Positions 12,311 through 22,712 of a stretch of DNA of 64,000 nt are shown here, one piece after another; positions within the stretch are counted from its first letter, which is position 1, and each line of letters opens with the position of its first letter. Location: positions 118,485,657 to 118,549,656 of the forward strand of contig NC_083345.1 in the NCBI RefSeq assembly GCF_019175385.1, given 5' to 3'. Under the pieces are notes generated by a model. It saw nothing but the letters and a program-made list of their open reading frames with translations. It was not told where the DNA came from and searched no databases. Both the position numbers and the translations under genes were made by a program. This stretch comes from Lycium barbarum (lineage: Eukaryota > Streptophyta > Magnoliopsida > Solanales > Solanaceae).

Positions 12311-13533
12311 TTTTTATATTACGACCTCTTCTCATTTCTAAGTCATTTTAACTCAATCCCAAGTTCATATAAGCTCTAGAAACCCTCTCCCATCATATTT
12401 AATCACTCCCTGAGCAAAGATCAAAGTGAGAATCAAGTGCTAAAGGTTTTCAAAGTAGTGTTGAAGCTTGTTTCTCCTTCTTGTAGAAGCTTTGGAGGAT
12501 ACTTCAAGGTGAAGTAATATTGGAATTAAAGTGTTCTTGAGATCTTGAGGTAAGATTTTATCTCATTTTCATGTTTATGAGTTTGTGTGATAATTATGCT
12601 AGGGTTTGAGAGAAGGAAATTGGAGGATTCAACTTGATGTTATGTTGAGTTGTAATCTAACTTAAGCCATGATTGTTAGTGTGTTTTGAGCAAAAATCTT
12701 GTTTTCGGGATAATAGTTGATGTTGAGAATGTGTTGAGGTTGTTATACTTGGTGTATTTGGAAGAGGAAAGTGTATAAGTGTTGTATGCAAGTGTATATC
12801 GGGCTGCTCAATTATATATCTTTAAATATTGTGGATATGAGTTTAAGGAAGATCATATGGGGTTGTTGTGTTGATTGTTGATTGTGGACTTTGTGGTGAT
12901 GATTAAGAAATAGGGGAATGCTGCCCGTTTCACTTTAGAATCGAGTTATCATTATTGATATACGTGATATACTAGTGCCATCTAAGTTGTATATGTATTC
13001 CTTTGTTATAGGATTGGCGCTCTAGCTGTGATAAGCTCGTTGTTGGATTGCTTGGACGACTTGAGGTATGTTAAGGCTAACTTTCCTTCTTTTGGCATGA
13101 TCCTTATGAACGGAACATAAACGTAACATTACTCCAGAATGAATCCATTCTTAGTAGCTAGGGATGTCCATGTTGATTCATGTGCTATACTGTTGTTTCC
13201 GGTAAGTCCTTCTACAGATTCAATATGATTCATAGTCATTTGTTGATGGAAATGCTATCTCATAATGATGTTCGGGAGGTATAACGACCTTACGTCACTC
13301 TGTCAGATTCAGAATGTACTCTTATCATATTTATATATATAAAGAGAGAGAGAGACCTGTGACCCCTCAGGCGTTATATACGCGTATATTATGTATTATA
13401 TATGGGGTATGGGGAAGGTGACGGCGTTATATACGCACTACCACTTGATTAGCTGGTCACATAATGATGATGATGATGATGCTCATAGAAGCCGATATGA
13501 TATGATGGGATGCCCACAGCGGCTTGATTGGCG

Positions 13534-13534
<1 letters not shown>

Positions 13535-13579
<45 letters not shown>
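13535..13579. repeat. (TA)n microsatellite
   Basis: About 22 TA units within the solo LTR, ending 20 bp before the hAT element. The second Tekay-type solo LTR has an AT run in a similar place (26915-26952). Confidence 0.95.
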
Positions 13580-13581
<2 letters not shown>

Positions 13582-13793
13582 CCCTTATGCATGCATGCAT
13601 AGGGCTGGGCGTTCGGTATTCGGTTCGGTATTTTTAAAGTTCGGGTTCGGTAATTCGGTATTCGGTAATTGAAAGTATATACCAAATACCAAACTTTCAA
13701 ACTTCGGTTCGATAATTCGGGAATCGGTAAATCAAATTTCGGTTCGGTACGGTATTCGGTAATACCATTTTTTTGCTCATCAAGAAGAAATAC

Positions 13794-14065
13794 CTAAATC
13801 AGAGAAACCCCATCCTAAGATATCAACTGCCCATGTCTCTAATCCAGCCTCTTCAAGCATCAGAAATGTGTACCTCTACTCTAAACATGAGTTGAACAAT
13901 GAGGGATAATGAAAAACATAGAGCACAGCAAGAGAAAGTAGTCAAAATATTAGCTTAATATGAGGCATACCTATCAAAACCATGGAGAATCATAACTGGC
14001 TTGGCCTCCGTCTGTTCTTTTGGCTTCACACAACTACTCATGACACAACTGTTCAATAAATTTAC
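13794..14065 (-). pseudogene. Captured alpha/beta-hydrolase fragment (two exons and an intron)
   Basis: On the minus strand, 14065-13971 encodes a run ending KPVMILHGFD, where HGFD fits the oxyanion region of plant alpha/beta-hydrolase-fold proteins. It ends at a donor (GATAG then GTATGC). After a 79-bp intron, 13891-13794 continues in phase with SCLE, a stop, then RYTFLMLEEAGLETW and AVDILGWGFSDL, ending at another donor (TTAG then GTATTT). Family members normally have Trp where the stop TAG lies, so a TGG to TAG change is inferred. The intron acceptor reads AA instead of AG. Family identity is from memory of this conserved block. Genomic capture is implied because the intron is kept. Confidence 0.8.
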
Positions 14066-14492
14066 CTAAAATGAACTAGCAATGAAGCTGGACCATCAAA
14101 CAAAGGAAGTAATCAGAACTTCATAAAGAAAGAGAATGATTAATCCAAGAAGCAATACAGTAAACAAGAAACAAAATATTCCCTCTATTTTAATTTATGT
14201 GGCTTGATTCGGAGTATGAAGGTCAAATTAACTAATGTTAAATCAAATGAAGTTCACAGATCTTTACAATTTCAAGTCCAGTAAATCAAATCTAACAATC
14301 AACATAGACAAAAAAAAAAAAAAATCAACCCATTTAATTTCTCAGAAACGAAAGAGACAAATTTAACAAATATCTTTCTTTCTCTCCCAAAAACTAACAC
14401 CAGCTAAATACTTACGAGCATTTTAAATATATACATATATATAGAAAAAAACAAATCCATAATATACGCTAAAACGAAAAACGCATACTAAC

Positions 14493-14559
14493 CAAAGCTG
14501 TGAGAGGAAAGTAATCGAACAGATCTGTGAAAATCTTCCACACGTTGGCATTACCGTAT
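14493..14559 (-). pseudogene. Captured exon of a PP2A catalytic subunit gene
   Basis: Read on the minus strand, 67 bp encode [20 protein letters not shown] plus two residues, a block essentially invariant in plant protein phosphatase 2A catalytic subunits. It is preceded by a good acceptor (GTTTCACAG) and followed by a donor-like GTTAGTATG, so the captured DNA was genomic. Only this exon is present; the metal-binding GDxHG and GNHE motifs are not, so no phosphatase could be made. The exon has no internal stop, which suggests a recent capture, or too short a target for decay to show. Confidence 0.9.
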
Positions 14560-15742
14560 CTGTGAAACACAGATGCAGTCTAATAAACAGAGATTAACAG
14601 CAATAAACTCAAACTCAAATGAATCTTGTATAATAAAAAAAATATTTTCTCAATGTTTGTGCTTGACAAACTAGGATACCTTTTTTTATAAGGGAAAATA
14701 TCAGGGGGAGATTTTGTGTGAAGCACTGAAGAAGTGAAGGTGAAGCTGTGAAGTGAAGGTGAAGCTGTGAAGTGAAGTAGTGAACTGATCAATTAGGGAT
14801 TTACATTGTTAGCAAAGGGACTTTTATTGGATTTGGGCTGGACTACTGCACTTGAAATGTCTTACAATGGGCCTTCATTTCGGATTTGGGCTGGACTACT
14901 CACTAGTAGACTTAATTTCGGTATTCGGTATTTGCCGAATTACCGAATGGTATAATTATAAATACCGAATACCGATCCCGAAATATTAAATTTTATAGTT
15001 TAGTATCGAATACCGAACCGAATTCCCGAATACCGAAATACCGAAATAGCCGATTTGGTTCGGTAATTCGGTTTTCGGTATTTTATGCCCAGCCCTATGC
15101 ATGCACAATATTATGCATATCATTGGCCCTCAGAGGCAGATCAGACATACAGGCTGCATTTATTTTAAACTATGTATTTTTATGTCTCTTCGTGTTAATT
15201 TCATGCCTTACATACTCAGTACTTTGTCTGTACTAACGTCCCTTTTTTTTGGGGGGCGTTGCGTTTCATGCCCGCAGGTTCAAGTAGACAGATTGATGAT
15301 CTGCCTCTGTAAGTTGCTGTTTAGCTGATATTGGAGCACTCCTCTTGTTTCGGAGTTGCAGTCTAGTCTTGGTACCACAATTTTTATATGAATATGGGCA
15401 TGGCTGGGCCCTGTCCGGACCTTGTTCCGTTATATACTCTAGTAGAGGCTTGTAGACAGTGATGGTATAGTTAGACTTTGTATGGTCCTCTCGGCCTATT
15501 TTTGTTGTATAGTATTTCATGATGGCCTTGTCGAATTGCACAATTTTGTCCAGCATTGTCTTATGGTATATCTTTTCGGGCTCATCCCTTTTCAGTATAT
15601 TTCTCTTGTGATCTAGCAGATTTTTATCTGATGACCCACGAGGTCCACTCTTGTTTATGGCTACAATATGCATGATTAGTGGTGCTTGGTAGGTAGGGCC
15701 AGGTGCCTGTCATGGACCTCCGGTTTGGGTCGTGATAAAAAC

Positions 15743-16200
15743 TGTCCCAACACTAAAGCCGAACAGAGTTGCTACTACAGGGAAGTTTAGCATCCAAAAG
15801 TAATTATATAGAACCATGCTCCCACAGTTTCCTAAAATGCAATGGGAATTCCTCATGGCAAAAGGGATATATGTTGCCTAGACATCACTTTATACTTTGG
15901 CTATGCCTTCACCGTAGATTGACAACCGTGGACAAGCTTAACAAGTGGGGGTATCCAAGTGGATTTGGATTGTGTACTATGCTCTACTAGAACTGAAGAA
16001 AAATACTCTCATATTTTCTTGAAAGTTCTTACTCAAGGTATATCTGGCAGACATGGGTATCACTAGATAAATAAATACATGGAACAAAGAAGTGAGATGG
16101 CTCTCCTCACTAATTAGAGTGTCAAGACCAAAATCTATGATCATGGGATTCCTCTTTGCAGTCACTGTCCATCATGATTGAAAATTTCAACAGCAGCAGA
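15743..16200 (+). pseudogene. L1-type LINE fragment, right part (zinc-binding reverse-transcriptase tail)
   Basis: Immediately beyond the solo LTR the LINE match resumes. LPRHHFILWLCLHRRLTTVD, then KLNKWG, is the zf-RVT domain found at the C-terminus of plant L1-type reverse transcriptases. A second frame gives EEKYSHIFLESSYSRYIWQT, its Cys/His-rich part with changes. Together with 11356-11910 this shows one LINE copy split by the LTR. Stops and frameshifts make it inactive. The 3' end is not defined; no clear poly-A tail or target duplication was found. Confidence 0.8.
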
Positions 16201-16638
16201 AGGAGAAGCATGACAAAGTTTTTTTTGGTAATTAAACTTTTGCATTAATCACCAAGTAGGAGAATTACAAAGCCATAGCAAAACTAACACATAGGAAAAC
16301 AGTAGGCTAAAGACTATACTTAAAAAAACTAAAACTAGCTGCTGGACAACAGTTCTAAGGCCTGCTGGCACCCTGACATACTCATCACCACGCATATATA
16401 TACCCTTTGCGATTGCGGATCAAACCTCGCGTTCATGGAGAACATTAACCAGTTGGTCCACCCTACGCTTCCCTTTCGTGATCAATGTCGGTGGTCGTGG
16501 TCGCGAAGCACTAAATGCCCTTGACTCGTCAGCCCTCCATCTAACCCTTCGCGATCGTGGTGCCTGATCTCGCGATTGCGATGCACCGACACCAAAAGAA
16601 AATATACAATCTCATTACGGTTAAACATGTACTGAAAC
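16201..16638. other. Unassigned repeat-like sequence with GCGATCGC-type motifs
   Basis: No gene. From 16405 to 16590 there are clustered CGCGATCGTG/TTGCGATTGCGG motifs like those at 24830-25080, which suggests an LTR remnant of another gypsy family. Boundaries are not resolved. Confidence 0.35.
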
Positions 16639-17453
16639 TGTTAGGTTTTTGGGTTTTCCCTTCCTATGTGGAATTGGATTAATAAAACTCAATCTAATTA
16701 GGTTTTTGGGTTTTCCTTTCCTATGTGGAATTAGATTAATAAAACCCAATCCAATTTGGACCAGGCCAATTTTGCCCAAAATTTCCTCTATATATAGGAT
16801 CAATTTAGGTCTTATTTTGAGAACACAAGAGTGAATTCATAGCAGCCATATAGAGAGAAAAACGTGAGAGAGAAAGCAGATTTTCATCCAGAAATTTTCT
16901 GCTACAGCAGTCCGCTTTAAATTGCGTTTCCCGATTCGTTAACCGTTGGATCGTGCCGAAATTGGAATTGGGGTCTCTAAACATCTGGTTCTTCGATTTC
17001 AACGGTGAAGATCGGATATTGTGGTATGTAGATCCAGGTTTCGAGTACGAACAGTAGCTCGTTTTGATGGGTGATTTATCTCTTTTCTTCGCTAGTTTTG
17101 GTGCTATCTTTTATGTATTGTTGCTCCGTGCTTGGATTTGTTGTTGTAGCCATTTGGAGAACATTGTTGTAACTCTTTTTGTTTATAGTGGAGCTTTTGT
17201 GGGCCGGAGGTCCCGTGGATGTTTCCTCTGCACCGTGAAGGGGTTTTACCACGTAAATTTGGTGTCTCTTCCATTCGATTTATTTTTGCTTGCTTTGCTA
17301 TTTTATTGTTGGTATAGCTGCTGCCTGGATTTCCATTTGTGCTAGTGTTTATTGTCTTCTCTTGGTTCAAATAGTGTGGAAAGTTTCGACTTGGGTATTT
17401 CTTCCGCTATTACCTCGTCGTGCAATTTGGTTATTGCTTGTTTCTTCCCAACA
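16639..17453 (+). mobile_element. Ty1/copia-type solo LTR with GAAAC duplication
   Basis: It begins TGTTAGGTTTTTGGG and ends CTTCCCAACA. The perfect 5-bp duplication GAAAC flanks it at 16634-16638 and 17454-17458. A TATA-like CTATATATAGG at 16789 and the phrase AAGGGGTTTTACCACGTAAA near 17237 are typical of plant copia LTRs. No primer-binding site follows, so this 815-bp unit is a solo LTR. Frames of up to 93 codons within it have no conserved domain and are not genes. Confidence 0.85.
16643..16756 (+). repeat. 57-bp direct tandem duplication at the LTR start
   Basis: AGGTTTTTGGGTTTTCC...CTATGTGGAATT begins at 16643 and again at 16700 with few differences, lengthening the U3 of this copia LTR. 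Confidence 0.9.
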
Positions 17454-17664
17454 GAAACATCCCCGAGCCCTCAGTTTCAACTCCGACCGTTCGGATAAGT
17501 CCCAAATGATTATGATCCAAAGCTTCAAAGAACAATTCTAATCACATTTTATCAAAAGTATGGGTCAGGTTGTTACACACAAGCAAGCCTCCCCCTATAT
17601 ATAAAAAATTTTGCGGTCTTAAGTCAATGTTGCACCTCCCCAGAAGTCACTAATGGGTATAGAG

Positions 17665-17853
17665 GGATTTCAGTGTGGTAGGATGGATGAGATCCCTGCA
17701 CCATTAATCAGATGATTCAGGTTTGAGTTTCGAGAATAAAACAAACTCTTAAGAGAGTGCTTCCCTAGCCCTACGCAATGAGAATCTTGGTTAGGTCGTG
17801 CTAGTGAAATTCAGATTTCAGATGGTTGTAACGAAAAGGAAAAGAAAGAAAAA

Positions 17854-17883
<30 letters not shown>
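17665..17883 (+). mobile_element. tRNA-derived SINE with (GAAA)n tail
   Basis: An A-box-like GTGGTAGGATGG near 17675 is followed about 50 bp later by a B-box-like CAGGTTTGAGTTTCG (17718-17732), the internal RNA polymerase III promoter layout of tRNA-derived SINEs. The body AATAAAACAAACTC...AGTGCTTCCC resembles Solanaceae SINEs. The 3' end runs into AAAGAAAG repeats (17838-17883). No clear target duplication was seen. Confidence 0.65.
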
Positions 17884-17884
<1 letters not shown>

Positions 17885-19334
17885 TCATCCGGTCATGACA
17901 ACATGTAATACTCCGTACCACTTTTACACAATCTCAAAATTATCCACAAATGAACTGAAAATAGAAATGATATTGATGAATAGAGATTCTTCAAATAAGT
18001 ACAATAAATTATTTAAGTAAAAACGTACATAGATTTTTAGAACATCAAAATGGGAGTAATTAATAAATTCAGAAAATTTAAAGAGCTCTCTTCGCTCGGT
18101 ATGTTTTCTTTCTTTCCCCTTCTCACTAATTAAAACTGTGTCTATAATAGCGTCCATCAAGTGGTGAACTATGACAGAGAATTATAAACAAAATAAAATA
18201 CAAACATATTTTAGGTAAAGAACTTTGGATTTTGAAGGAAGTCACTATATACCTTCCTCACTAATTATTTCCACACGGCTAAAAGTGGGGTAGTTTTTGG
18301 CCCTACAACAAAAAATAACAAAATCATGTAATCCATTTCCCAATATAGCATCAACTTGAGGGCATAAGTGGTTCCTGGAAGTGAAGAAAATAGGATAAAC
18401 CAAAAAAAAATTAAAAAAAAATAATAAATAAAAAAACTAGCAAAAGGAGCTCATAAATTTTTGATGTGAAATATACCTGACAGCAAAACTAATTTGTTTT
18501 TATTAATTATTGGTCATAAATACACACGTCCAGGACACATATCTGCAAGTGTGCTTATAAGATAGAAATAAAACAATTATAGCATTATCCTTACTTTTGA
18601 TTACGTCCAACATATCGTTAACGATCAAATTCCACAATAAAAAGAATGTACATAAAAAAAGTAAATAAATAAAAGAAAAAACAAATCTTTTAGGATGTCT
18701 CTTTTTCAACATTCTTTTAGTTTATTTCTTTAATCTTTTAATATGTTACAATTTGAGCTCAACAAAAAAAATTGTCAATCATGTTCTTATTCAGTTAGAA
18801 TTCATTTTCCCCTTTTGTTGGGTGGTGTATTTTTAATTTTAGCGCCTTATAGTAAGTTAGGAGGAAAAAGGAAAATGAAAATGATTCAATTGGATAAGAA
18901 AAAGACCACTTGTGTCTAGGGACAAAAGTAAATATTTATGTCCCTATGAGTTTTATTTCACGTTTGGCATATCACCATTGATCAAATTTCACTATCAAGA
19001 AGGATTATAAAAAGATAACAATATGAAAAACTTTTGACATACCATGCTTATCTTGAAAAGCTCACTGAGCAATTCAAGCCACGGAAATGTTACATGAGTT
19101 AAAATATAATAGAAGATACATGTTTAAATTTCGAGACCAAAAATAATACGTAATTTATTTTAATTTGTGTAAGCTTTATTTAGAGTTATTCAACATATAT
19201 TCATATTAACAAAAAGTGACAGATATTCAATAATACAATTAATACATATAAAATTAATCCAAACACTACCGTTAAAAAAATTGTAGCAACATTTTCCATA
19301 AAGGCGTAAATCCACTTTATCCTTACTTATCTTC
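17884..19334. other. AT-rich sequence, no gene seen
   Basis: Long A/T runs and short frames only. I find no domains or paired element ends. Confidence 0.55.
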
Positions 19335-19915
19335 AAAGGCGACTCAACAAAATATGTGGCCTAAAGCCAAAACTTTAAAAAGGGGCCTTAAGTTTTTAAG
19401 TACTCTTTTATAACGAGGGTATTAGTATCATTTTGCACGCTTGTCGATCATTCATTAGTTACTTGAGCTCTCACCAGCAATAGTATCAGTTAACTCTACT
19501 CACCAAAATTTAAGTAACGTGGAAAATTGAAGGTTAATTCATTTGTCAATGCTTTTTCAAATTCTCGTCGAATAATCATCTTAATTTTTTTCCACTAAGT
19601 TTTTTTCTTCATCGAATAGTTTAAATCTTTTTTTAAAGTAAAAAAAAATAACTTAGTACACTGTACATACAAAAATACTTAATCAATTCTAAGAATGTTA
19701 GAGATTACGCAGTTTTCTTTATCAATATTGTCATCAAATTGCTTCACCTCATAGTCTATGTTTATTACAAAATTTGAGTTCGTTGATCTAACAAGCTAAA
19801 TCACTTTCCAATAGAAATATAAAAGTTTAGTAATAACTAATGGAGTAATAAAATTTTTGGGGCCTACCAATATTTGGGACCTAAAGCAGTGGCTTTTGCA
19901 ACCTTGCCCTTTAGC
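19335..19915. mobile_element. Possible MITE with GGCCTAAAGCC-type ends
   Basis: The left side (CAAAGGCGACTC, then TGTGGCCTAAAGCCAAAA) and the right side (GGGACCTAAAGCAGTGGCTTTTGCAACCTTGCCCTTT in two pieces) are imperfect inverted repeats around an AT-rich core. No exact target duplication was found, so the ends and superfamily are uncertain. Confidence 0.35.
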
Positions 19916-20418
19916 CTGTGATCTTTATTATAACCCCACCTGCCACATCCCGTTTAGTTTTAACTTTTAAAATCTTGCTTAGAATATATGTAGAAACACA
20001 TAGTGCACAAAATCACCTTTCAAAATGATGATACCACAAAATTTGGTGACTCCATATTGGATCTTTAATTTTCCTTTTCTATTATACTTTCTCCTTTTGA
20101 CGGTTAATTTAGTCGACTTTGAGCATACTTGTTCGGTCAATATTATATGTTTTTGTAAATCTGGTGATATATTTTCCTTAGCTTTTTCTTAATGATTGTT
20201 CATCTTCCACTGTCGGATGCCTTCGAAAAGGTCGAGTTATTTTGCATTGCATATCTTCATGTTTTGGTTCACCGTCTTTTTAAATAAGTCAGATCGTTGA
20301 TCAAAAAGAGCACTGCCCAAAAGTGCTCATATTGAGCTGGTCCCCGGTGGCTAGAAACTTTCAAATTAGTCTACACACAAACACAATCTCTTCTTATATC
20401 TTCCTTAAACATGATTAC

Positions 20419-20614
20419 CGGTGGCGGATCCAGGATTTTCACTCAGGGTGTTCAGAAAAATAACTGGACCTAAATATACACTGTAATAAATGTTTAGGGT
20501 GTTCAAAAGTTAATATATATACATGAACACAGAAAATTTACCCAAAATATACACTATAATTTTTGTCCAGGGTGTTCGGGTGAACACCCTGGCCTCTTAC
20601 TGCATCCGCCCCTG
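20419..20614. mobile_element. hAT-type MITE (196 bp) with 8-bp TSD
   Basis: The inner ends are GGCGGATCCAGGATTTT on the left and GCATCCGCCCCTG on the right, imperfect inverted repeats. The exact 8-bp duplication ATGATTAC lies at 20411-20418 and 20615-20622. Inside, AGGGTGTTC is repeated (near 20447, 20497 and 20570) and GGTGTTCGGGTGAACACC forms a palindrome near 20571. Similar in size and ends to the element at 8820. Confidence 0.85.
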
Positions 20615-20689
20615 ATGATTACTCATAAGTTAGAGGAAGCGGTAATAAGTAATAACCATGTATTACTTGAAATTGCAAAATCAACATGG

Positions 20690-20862
20690 ATTGTTGTAAA
20701 TTGGTAAGTACTCTTTATATTTAGTTAGAGGTCTTGGGTTCAAGCCCTGAGAATGAATATTTGTAGGAAGAGATTTACCTCTCAAATGTGAGACTTCACT
20801 GTGCGAATTCTAATTATATGGCGATTGCCATGCAGTATGGAATTTGACACCGTGTAGAAAAT
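20690..20862 (+). mobile_element. tRNA-derived SINE (TS-like)
   Basis: TTGTAAATTGGTAAGTACTC (A-box region, about 20695-20713) and TTGGGTTCAAGCCC (B box, 20735-20748) have tRNA-like spacing. The tail (TATGGCGATTGCC, then GACACCGTGTAGAAAATAA) resembles the TS SINE family of Solanaceae. No target duplication was identified. A CACTA MITE starts 18 bp after its end. Confidence 0.65.
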
Positions 20863-20879
20863 AACTCAATTTCGCTCCA

Positions 20880-21147
20880 CACTACTAGAAAAAAGGGGTT
20901 TTTCCACCGACATTCAGTGGGAAATTTGTGCTATAAAACATGATTTTTCCACCTCATTCCCGCCGAACAATCTCAATGGGAAAACGCACTGTGGGAAATA
21001 GGTTCCCATTGAAATGCTAGGAAACTTCATAATTTTTCCGTATGAAAGCTTTACAATTTAGGTTTTTTCAACCGACATTTAGTGAGAAATAGCCACTAAA
21101 AATTTTTCAGTGGGAAATCAGTGAAAAAGTATTGATTTTTAGTAATG
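20880..21147. mobile_element. CACTA-type MITE (268 bp) with CCA duplication
   Basis: It starts CACTACTAGAAAAAAGGGG and ends ATTTTTAGTAATG, a one-base variant of the CACTA end. CCA flanks both sides (20877-20879 and 21148-21150). Internal CCACCGACATTCAGTGGGAA motifs and their complements form the subterminal repeats. It is non-coding. Confidence 0.8.
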
Positions 21148-21527
21148 CCAGTACGCCACTGCCACACAGTCATCTGTATGTATAAAATATCAGATTTTAT
21201 TTGAGGATTTTGAACATTGAATCTTCTTCACAAAGAGAATGCAACCTTGGACAAACTCCTACACTCATAAGTGAGTATTGTGGAAGTTTTAAAGGTTATT
21301 TCACTCCAATAATCCTAGTTTAAATTTGAATTTACACCAAATTCCTACATTCCACCATTGAACTTCAAGTTTTCGTTAGGACACCCAATTTGATATTTTC
21401 AGGTCACATTGAGGTAATTCTACTCACCTTACTTCATTATCGAGTAATGATTTGAAGGCAATTGAACAGACCCTGGTCCTCCAGTTATTAAATTCATCAC
21501 ATTGAGGTAAGTTTACTCATATTACAT

Positions 21528-22712
21528 CACTACTAAAAAAAGGGGATTTTTCGACCAAATAATTTCGACCTCACTTTTTGGTGGAAAAAAAATCGACCAC
21601 ATGAGGTCGAAATTTCCAAATTAATTTTCTTTAGGATTTTGATCACATGGGGTCGTTTTTTTACGGGAAAATATGATTTCGACCTCATGAGGTCGATTTT
21701 TTTTTGTACAAATAATAAATGAAAAAAAAATCATTTTGCACAAAAGTAAATTATATAAATATAAAATAATTAATTAAAAAATTTAAAAAAAATCAAATTT
21801 CGACCGCATGAGGTCGAAAAAATTAATTCAAATCTGGTCAAATCTGGCTTAATTTTTTCGACCACATGCGGTCGAAAAAGTTCAATAAATAATTCACCCA
21901 CACAAGCGGATGAAAATATTTCTATCTCCCCCCAAAACTTTGTCTTCCCTTTCAAAAAAATTTACCCTCTCTAAACTCATCTTCCCCAAAATTCCCACCA
22001 CCCCACCAACACCGGCGTTCTCGAAGTAGGCAACGCCGTCCAGTTAAACCACCGGAGTAGCCACCAGCCGCCGCCTACTGAACAGTGAACTGGGTTAGTC
22101 CTTTTTTTATTTTTTGCTGTAAACAGCTGAATGTTGGAAATTTTTTCCCAGATTTTCGACCGCATTAGGTCGAAAATCAACCCAGATATTGATAATTTTC
22201 GACCTAGTGAGGTCGAAATTGTACCCAGAAATTAGAATTTCGACCGCATGAGGTCAAAAAACTGGGCAACATTTTGAATTTCGACCTCATGAGGTCGAAA
22301 TCTGGCAACAATATTGCTAAATTTCGACCTCATGTGGTCGAAATTTTGATTTTTGATTTTGATTTTTTAATATTCTTTCATATTTCGACCACAAGAGGTC
22401 GAAAACTTTAAAAAAATATTTATATAAAAATAATATTTTCGACTGCGTGCGGTCAAAATTTTTTATTAATATTTAAATGAAAAATAACTTTTTTCGACCT
22501 CAGGTGGTCGAAAAAATTATTTTCGTAATTTAGGTAAAAAACGTATTTCAACCGCGTGAGGTCGAAAATTTTCGACCACGTGAGGTCGAAAAAAATTTCA
22601 CCCTACCTGTTAGCGACCATGCCTTGTGGTCGAAATTTTGATCGAAAATTGTCCTTTTTTGACCTCGTGTGGTAGAAAATTTTGGTCGAATTTCACTGTT
22701 TTTTTAGTAGTG
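21528..22712. mobile_element. CACTA-like element made of TTTCGACC/GGTCGAAA palindromes
   Basis: It starts CACTACTAAAAAAAGGGG and ends TTTTTTTAGTAGTG, matching CACTA termini; the flanking triplets (CAT, ATT) do not match, so no duplication is shown. About 16 palindromic units of the form TTTCGACC-N6-GGTCGAAA fill both arms. A GC-rich central piece (about 21980-22095, with CACCACCCCACCAACACC and GCCACCAGCCGCCGCC) differs sharply in composition and ends at a donor-like GGGTTAGTCC, as a captured first exon or leader might. No transposase is present. Confidence 0.7.

Larger units (their letters stand above)
13600..15097 (-). mobile_element. Non-autonomous hAT element carrying host gene fragments
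   Basis: The terminal inverted repeat TAGGGCTGGGC starts at 13600 and its exact complement GCCCAGCCCTA ends at 15097. The 8-bp duplication TGCATGCA is perfect at 13592-13599 and 15098-15105, so this is a hAT superfamily element of 1,498 bp. About 150 bp inside each end consists of TTCGGTATTCGG/CCGAATACCGAA repeats. There is no transposase. On the minus strand it carries one exon of a PP2A catalytic subunit (14493-14559), then two exons of an alpha/beta-hydrolase (13794-14065), each with splice-site context. The arrangement is like that of Pack-type elements. It sits inside a solo LTR that itself interrupts a LINE. Confidence 0.9.
11911..15737 (+). mobile_element. Tekay-type solo LTR, itself interrupted by a hAT element
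   Basis: The segment begins TGATATATCTCGTAG and ends GGGTCGTGATA, a one-base variant of the GTGACA terminus of the other Tekay-type LTRs here. Flanks are GAAAC at 11906-11910 and AAAAC at 15738-15742, a 5-bp duplication with one mismatch. Without the hAT insertion it is about 2.3 kb. Its 3' third (CTTACATACTCAGTA, then ATGGGCATGG and GGGCCCTGTC) aligns with the LTR at 25275-27857. No primer-binding site follows, and the same LINE continues on both sides, so it is a solo LTR left by LTR-LTR recombination. Confidence 0.75.

Noticed and set aside
17064..17541. Open frames of 83-93 codons on both strands
   Set aside because: They lie within or just past the copia solo LTR and have no domain; hydrophobic content follows from T-rich sequence.
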